Shown in pieces: positions 54,801 through 61,800 of a stretch of DNA of 64,000 bases. Numbering within the stretch: the stretch's first letter is position 1; each line of letters begins with the position of its first letter. This stretch comes from Psettodes erumei (Eukaryota > Chordata > Actinopteri > Pleuronectiformes > Psettodidae), in NCBI GenBank assembly GCA_016785225.1, contig JAFBJZ010000952.1:2604001-2668000 (forward strand). Direction: 5' to 3'. The translations under genes and the position numbers were made by a program. The notes beneath the pieces are model-generated. The model was not told where the DNA came from. It did no database searches and saw only the letters and a list, made by a program, of their open reading frames with translations.

Positions 54801-57800
54801 TCCGTTTGCCCTACAGCAGATAGCTTCTAGCTAATTAAGCATGTATTCTACTTCTCCTCTGTCTCTTCAATTGTCACCAGCCTCACAGGAAGTGATTACT
54901 CATCTGTCATAAATCATCCGTTTCTCACTTTCATCCTTCCTTAAAGGTAATGGTTAGATGCCCATCACTCTTGTGTCTTCACTTGACAGTGAAGAAGCAT
55001 TCATTATTTTCACCTCTTCCTTTACATTGTATCTTTTGTTCCTTTTTCTTCAGATTTCATATTTTCTAATCAACCCCTACTTTCCCCCCTCACTGTCCAA
55101 CTTCTCCTGACTGTGCAACATGTTTACTTCATCCTCTTAAAGCACTGAAGAACATGAGGAATCATCAGCCCTTCCTTCTCATCTCTCCATTGTTGCTCTT
55201 CGCTTCCACCTCCTCAGGAGCTCTCTCAATCACTTGTGAAGACTTCTTTTTCACCTATCCCTTCATTCCCTCCTCTTCAGCTCGGTCAGGAAATGAGCAT
55301 CATCTTCTCTTTTGCTCACATTCATTCTCCATCCCAACCCTTCAAAAAAAACTGTTCGGTCACTTTTTCATCCCCACATCCTTCTTGCTCCCAGTTTCTC
55401 GGTAAATGCTTAATCAGCTGTCACCTCTTATTTTTTATCTTCTCGTGAGTTCAGTCGTCCTCATCCTTTCTCTCCAGGCAATATTGCATCACTGTCATCT
55501 CTAAACTTTTCCCTCACATGCAGGGTGTGAAATTTACATGGGCCATCTGCCAAATGTAGGTCGGTTCTGACTGTGGTAGCCCACTAACTTTGGCGAGATA
55601 CCACCAGCCATGCTGGAAGGCACGCTAATTTGGGAATTCTACTATATTAATCCCTTTGAGGTCTTGGAAATACATTTTGTAAGTACATGTACTCACACAT
55701 ATTCATGACGTCTCCTTTAATAGCTGTACTAAACTATATTTTTATAAAAACTCTGCAGTTCCCCAAAGTTCTTCAGAGCATAATTTTCTATTTTATTTCT
55801 TTAGCTTTAGTTACTGCTTGCATTGACCATGTTCAAAACTGAAGCCGACAGCCTTTTTCAACAAAAATTGTAAGCTACACGACAAGCACAGTGCACAAAC
55901 ACCAAGCCGTCAAACTCAAAGAAGCTGCAGCTGGTGGGATGGTTGCTACAAATGCAAGAACTATAAAACTTGACATTCTCATCATGTTCAAAAAACAGCA
56001 CTTTAAACGGTAGTGAATGGAAGAGTGTGAAGCAATTTACATGGATCACTTTTTTTTTATTGCCAATGCGGGAACAGATTGTAACATAATCCTTAAAAAG
56101 GAGCCTTGCTCGACTTTCTCGGTTGCCTCTAACAGTCTGTGGACCGATTTCTGCTTAAAGGAATGAGCATGTGAAGTTTATGCTCGCTCCCAAGTGCCTT
56201 GACTCAGTGTTTCTCTTCTGCTCCCCTGCAGCTCTGACAGCATACACTGTCCGGGCCTTGCTGGCATTTACCTGAAGTGCAAGCACGATCACAAGTCGAA
56301 GCGGTGCGATGCTGCCTGCAGTTCACTCAGCGACCACCGGTGTCATTAATTATGAGGGATTTCTGAGTGTCACGTAGAAAGTAGCACCTTAACTTTTGCT
56401 TGACTACAGAGGTTTCATGGGACAAAGAGCTGCAGCTGATGTGTGATCGTGCCCTATGATTCTGCAACAGGGGGGAAAAAAAGACTAACTTGAGTTGAGA
56501 CTTTGAGGAAATCCGCTCGTACTATATGTGTACGTGCATATATGTATTCAAACCACATGAACACAGTAATTACAAGGAGCCCTCGGCATCAGGAGGTCCA
56601 GTCCTGCTCGACTGGTCATTCTGCTCACGACGCCCCTCCAGCGTCTTTCTGTTAGGAGGGGGAGTGTGTTGGAGTGGAGATAAGACTGGGGCTACAGCAT
56701 GTTTCAGCACGGGGTGGGGTAGGGTGTGCGTTGGGGGGGGGCATGGTGGAAGAGGAGGAGGAGGGGAGGAAGAGTCACGTGAAACAGGCACTGGCTGTTG
56801 CATAAAACAAGCTCTCCCCTTCCCACGTCTCTACCTCCAAGCCCGCACCAGTCCTATCTCCAGCTCCAGGAAACTCTCAGGGTGCAATTTACCGCTTGCA
56901 CTGCACTGATAATACTGTCTCCAGGGCAGGAGGGAGAGAGTGATGGGCTGGGATAGAAAAACAGAGGGAGATAGAGGGTGGGGGAGGGAGAGAGGAGAGA
57001 AAGGAGAGCGAGGAGAAAGCGGACGAGAGGAAGCTGTAAAGAGGAGCAGAGATAGAAAGAGAACAGCCACGTAATAGGTGAAAGGAGGAGGCAGCAGGAG
57101 GAGCATCACCACGCCAATGAAAAATACAATCCAGAAGACCCACTACGTGTGTGCACAAAACGCTCCAACACAAATTACACCAGACTGAATCATGACTTGA
57201 CTGGACCCAAACTCCTCCAATGAATCTGCTTTTCCACAGCGTTTTCACCAGACTCGCTGCACGTTAACCTCAAAGTCTTCAGTCAAGTGTCTCCGGGATG
57301 GCAACAGCTCCGTCAACAGGTTACCACTGGATGTTGCAGCGGGAAGAAATTTCAGAGTTCCCAGTAAATAGGGCGACAAAACAACATGGACCTCATGTTC
57401 TACGTCAGACCAACTGCACAGTGACCCCACACACACACATCTCCCAGCCTAACATGCCATCCTGAGACACACATTATATGATGTGCTGTTGTCCTCCACG
57501 ACCAGTTTGTGTTTGGCTTTGATGTTCACGCTCATACATCATGGTTAGTGCCCTAACCAGCTGAGCAGGAAACAACAGTCATGTTCCTCAGGAGAAATTT
57601 AAAAAAGCGGCTGAGAACGACGATTTCAAGTAACCGTACTTGAATGAGAGCTGTCAGTAAGGCACTCAGATTTACAGATGTGGGCGTATGCCGTCAACAC
57701 TGTGAACGTGGAGTGTGTTCGACGTCGCCGAGCTCAACGGTTATCTTAGATGACAACGCAGTAAAAAGCTTCCCTGGCCAGCCACCACATATGAATGTAA

Positions 57801-58852
57801 ACAGTCAATTACCTGATTGTCACCGCTATATTCATCAGTTTCGCTGACAGAAAAAAAAAGTCAGCAAGGAAGAAACACAGCTGAGTCTGACCCGGCTTGT
57901 GACTTGACTGTTTACCAGCAACGTGATCTTAAATCACTAGATCAGCCATGAGGAAGAGACACAAAAACAATTCATTTCAAGAAAGGACAACAATATACAG
58001 TGCTTAACAAATTTATTAGACCACCTGTCATAAAAATGAGAAAAAACAAATATTTTAGAAATCTGTCAAAAATTAGTTTCAAACTAAAAATTATAGTTAT
58101 TTATTAGGTAAATAACAAACTGGAAAAAACAAAATAGTCCTTATTCACATATATTAACCAAAAATAAGGACATTAAGGATATTTAGTTTTCCAGTATATA
58201 CTTTGACAGTCTGTTTTTAAGTGAGTTCCAAATAGTTTCTAGCTGTTCCCACAGCCTTGCTTTAGACCCGCTTTTTGTGCGATCTATTTTTGAATTCAAG
58301 AAATGCCAGATCTGTTCAATAAGATTCAAGGCTGGACTTTGACCAGTCCATCAGTTCCGGTACTCCAGATTCCTTTCTTGGTCAAGTAGTCTATCTCAGC
58401 AGTGAGGAATTTCAAACTGAATTCACGTTTTTATACCCATATTTGAGCCAGCACACTGGAATTCTCTGAAAAGTTAATACAAGAAATTAATAAAGGGTAA
58501 GATGAAACCACTAAAACAGTTTTTTTTCTGTTCAGGAATGCAAGCAAATAACTGTAATTTGGCATCTCAATCAAAACATAATCATGTGCTTTAGTATTTT
58601 TTTCCTGCTTTTTTCAAATTTCAAAATTCATGTTTAAAAAAAAAGGAGAAAAACAATAATTATAATTTAGCATTAAATATATCCTTCTGATTAAAGAGCT
58701 TACACATACTGGTGGATTAACAATTACAGAAACATACAAAAATGTATTTGGTAATCGGCAGTACTGTTAAATTAAGGCACCTTTACCCTGGGTGGTGGTC
58801 AAATAAATTTGTTAAGCACTGTACATATGATGTGTATTTGAGTCTCTGTCTG

Positions 58853-58893
<41 letters not shown>

Positions 58894-61800
58894 CAGTTGT
58901 TTGGCTTTCTCAGCCTCCTGGCGCGTGTGTAGTCTTTCTCGGGTCATGGTTTTCGTCGCTGCCTCGCTCTCTCTTTGTGCCACCTTGGCCAACTCCTCCT
59001 TGAGGATCGTCTGCTTGTGTTCATACCTGAAACACACGTGCCAAAATATAATGCTGGAATTCATCGCTTCTTGCCATAACATACAGTTAAACGCTGTAGC
59101 TGTGTATATCCACAAGGGGGCAGCATATACCAGTTTTCAGTCAAATCCACTGAGAATCTAAAATGAGCACATAAAGTTGATTTTGATGTCCACAGGGCTC
59201 TGTTCTTCAGAGGAATTATGTAGGTCACTGCTGCGTTCATCCACTGAAACTTTTCTGTGACAGTTACAATATATACCTCAATACCTGTACATGAACTCTA
59301 CTCTAACCTCCATCTTTCAAATGTCACTTACTGCCTCCCCTATTTTTCAATACTGACAGCCATCCAAACCAAAACATCTGACTCTTTATTGTAAACTTTT
59401 CCTACCAACTTTAAGTTCCTGAGCTATAAAGTACTGATAACCAAGCAAACTTGGAATCAAAAGTCAGGTTAAGGGTTACGGTTTAGGAGGTTAGGGTTAG
59501 GGAATCAAAAGTCATTCAGCAAACTTTTAATTATTTTAATTATTTTTTATTAACTCATGTGCATGTACGCAGGCTGCACAGAAACATGCAGCCAAACAAC
59601 GGAGCACATGGAACAATACATCTGGTGATATTTCAATTGTAATAAACAAGACACGCACTTAATATTTTATTGTAGTATTCTTGTGTCATAGGTGATTTTT
59701 CTATTAATACTTTCACTCAGTGCAATTATACAACTATGCAATCACCCAGCTCATTTGCGTGGCAGTGGAATTCAGAGGAAACTCCACTGTGTGTGAATAT
59801 AAAGGTCATTTCTGAATTGGCCACAGTTTTGCTCGGAGGCATCTTGCTCTGATTTTAGTTGGTTTAGTGGTTTACGATGATTATGAGTATGAAAAAGGCA
59901 CTGATAGAAACTATATGAAGAGTGAATTCTAAGCAATGCGTAACTATAACACATGTGAAGTTACTTTTATCCTCACCCATGAGGCACAGGTCATCTTAAA
60001 TGTTTGCGATTTTATCAGTGGATGTGTTATAAATCCATTTTCCTTCAACCCACCTCCTCTGTTGTTCCTTGGTGTAGGGGTCTGGTTTGCTTGTGTTGGA
60101 CTGGGCCTGCTGCTGCGAGCTCTGCTGGGGTCGAGAGCTTGAGCTGGCACTGCCGGAGGCACCTGGACAGACACACAGAGGACATAAGAGAGCAAAACTC
60201 TTGCAGAAGACAAGCTGTTATAAAACTTGGTGACTGATACTATTAGGACAAGCCCGGTTAAAGATATAATTAATATAGCAAGTATATAAATATCTAAAAG
60301 AAAAATTATGTCTGATTACTGTTTGACTGTTTTTTCCTTTAAAATTATCCTTATGTAGAGGCCGATTTTTTTTTCGAGGATGAGACTAAAGCCCCCGTAT
60401 CGAGTGGGATAACGAATGAAGGATAAAGAGAACTGGTGTAATTCTAACAGAGAATGTGACAGTATGGGTTGATTGTAGTCTTAAAGTTGCTACACTCGAC
60501 AGTTTCTCAAGTCTGCTCATAGTGTGTCTGTTAGGGTTGATCAGCTGACTACAAAATACGATATACAGTTGTACTTCACACAGTACAGCAGTAACATTTG
60601 GCCATTATGAATTGTTTCACATCATTTTGGAAAATCCTCATTACAATATTCATAAAAACACAACATCGATTTTCCTTCATGTTTAAGTAGGCCCTCATGC
60701 TCCGCACCATGGAAAATAAAACTGGTAAAACGAGATTTATCTCGAACGCATCTGGACTGGTATTTTGTCATCCTCCCACAGTCACCTGACAGCGTACCAG
60801 CGTCTGCAGACAGCTCGCTCTCGCTCCGTCCCTCTCGTGGTTGTTTTCTCGGACAGTTAACATAATTCAGATGTCCTTCCTGGCTGTCACAGTTCCTGGA
60901 CAGATTCTGCGCCTGGTTCATTTCTGCAGTAAAGACTCGTTCTCACTGCTCGTCAATTGATTTCCTGTGTGGTGGCCGAGCACGTTCCACTCCTGCAGGT
61001 TAAACTGGACTAACTAAACATTTTCAAGGCTAACTAGCCTAGCTACAGAATGAACTGCAACATCGCTCTCTCCCATCAAAAAGAGAAACCTGTTGAAATT
61101 TTAGATAACCCCTATTTTTATAAAACTTTTTTTAAAGGTTCAGGGGGAAAAAAGATTTTATACTGGGGCAAAGACACGACCCTCTTTCTCCAGAGCAGTA
61201 GAGAATTCTCTAAACAGTTTTTCAATTCACTCAGTTTAGGTGCTGCACAAAAAAGCTAAGGCACTGCACCCAAGTCTTACAGTGCCAAGGAAAACCCTGA
61301 CATTGGCCACAAGGTGCATGGTACCTGTGTTTTTCTGTGCGCTTGAGCTTGATGATGATGTGCGTTCAGGAGCGATGTTGGCATCACCTCTCATCCTCTG
61401 AAGAACATCTTCTGACAGCTGGGCAGGGGAACAAAGAGCAAATGTTAAAAAAGGAAAAAGGTTGGGTCGGCCAGAGGCAAAGACTCAAAACAGAACTGAG
61501 ACACGGAGGTCTTTCTTTCCTCCCTTTGATTTCTTTACAAAGAGGACAACTTGCTGCAAGTTTCTACAAACTTAATAACAGTTTACTGGATTGTTGAGCA
61601 TATCATGCACATTGTGTGGTGTCATCTTTCTTTCTTTTAATCCTGTGGGGAATGACAGAGTAACTTTTGTCTGAAGTTAAACATATGAACTGGCCAAGGC
61701 TGCCAAAAAACACTGCAGCTGTACTGTGTGCATGCATGCGTGTCCGTGTCCATCCAGGGAAATGGTTAAACATAGCTACACCAAAAACCACAGGAGTCAG

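Larger units (their letters stand above)
41135..58893 (-). other. chchd6: chchd6 intron 4, 17.8 kb
   Basis: The largest intron. It contains a candidate 24-nt microexon (43356-43379), dispersed repeats at 45240-45800 and 53470-53745, microsatellites, long purine or pyrimidine tracts, a G-rich quadruplex-type motif and a short Tc1-like copy next to exon 4. Repeat-free blocks at about 49030-49430, 50935-51110, 51900-52040 and 54245-54560 have the look of conserved non-coding DNA; this is unproven. No second gene is supported. Confidence 0.85.

Noticed and set aside
56526..56909. 127-codon Gly/Arg-rich plus-strand frame
   Set aside because: Produced by the G-rich and purine-rich tracts.
57500..57570. 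tRNA A-box-like phrase on the minus strand (gctcagctggttagggc)
   Set aside because: No B box or acceptor pairing at the right distance. At most a fragment of a tRNA-derived SINE.
59480..59505. Telomere-like TTAGGG units
   Set aside because: Only about two units, which is expected by chance. No interstitial telomere array.
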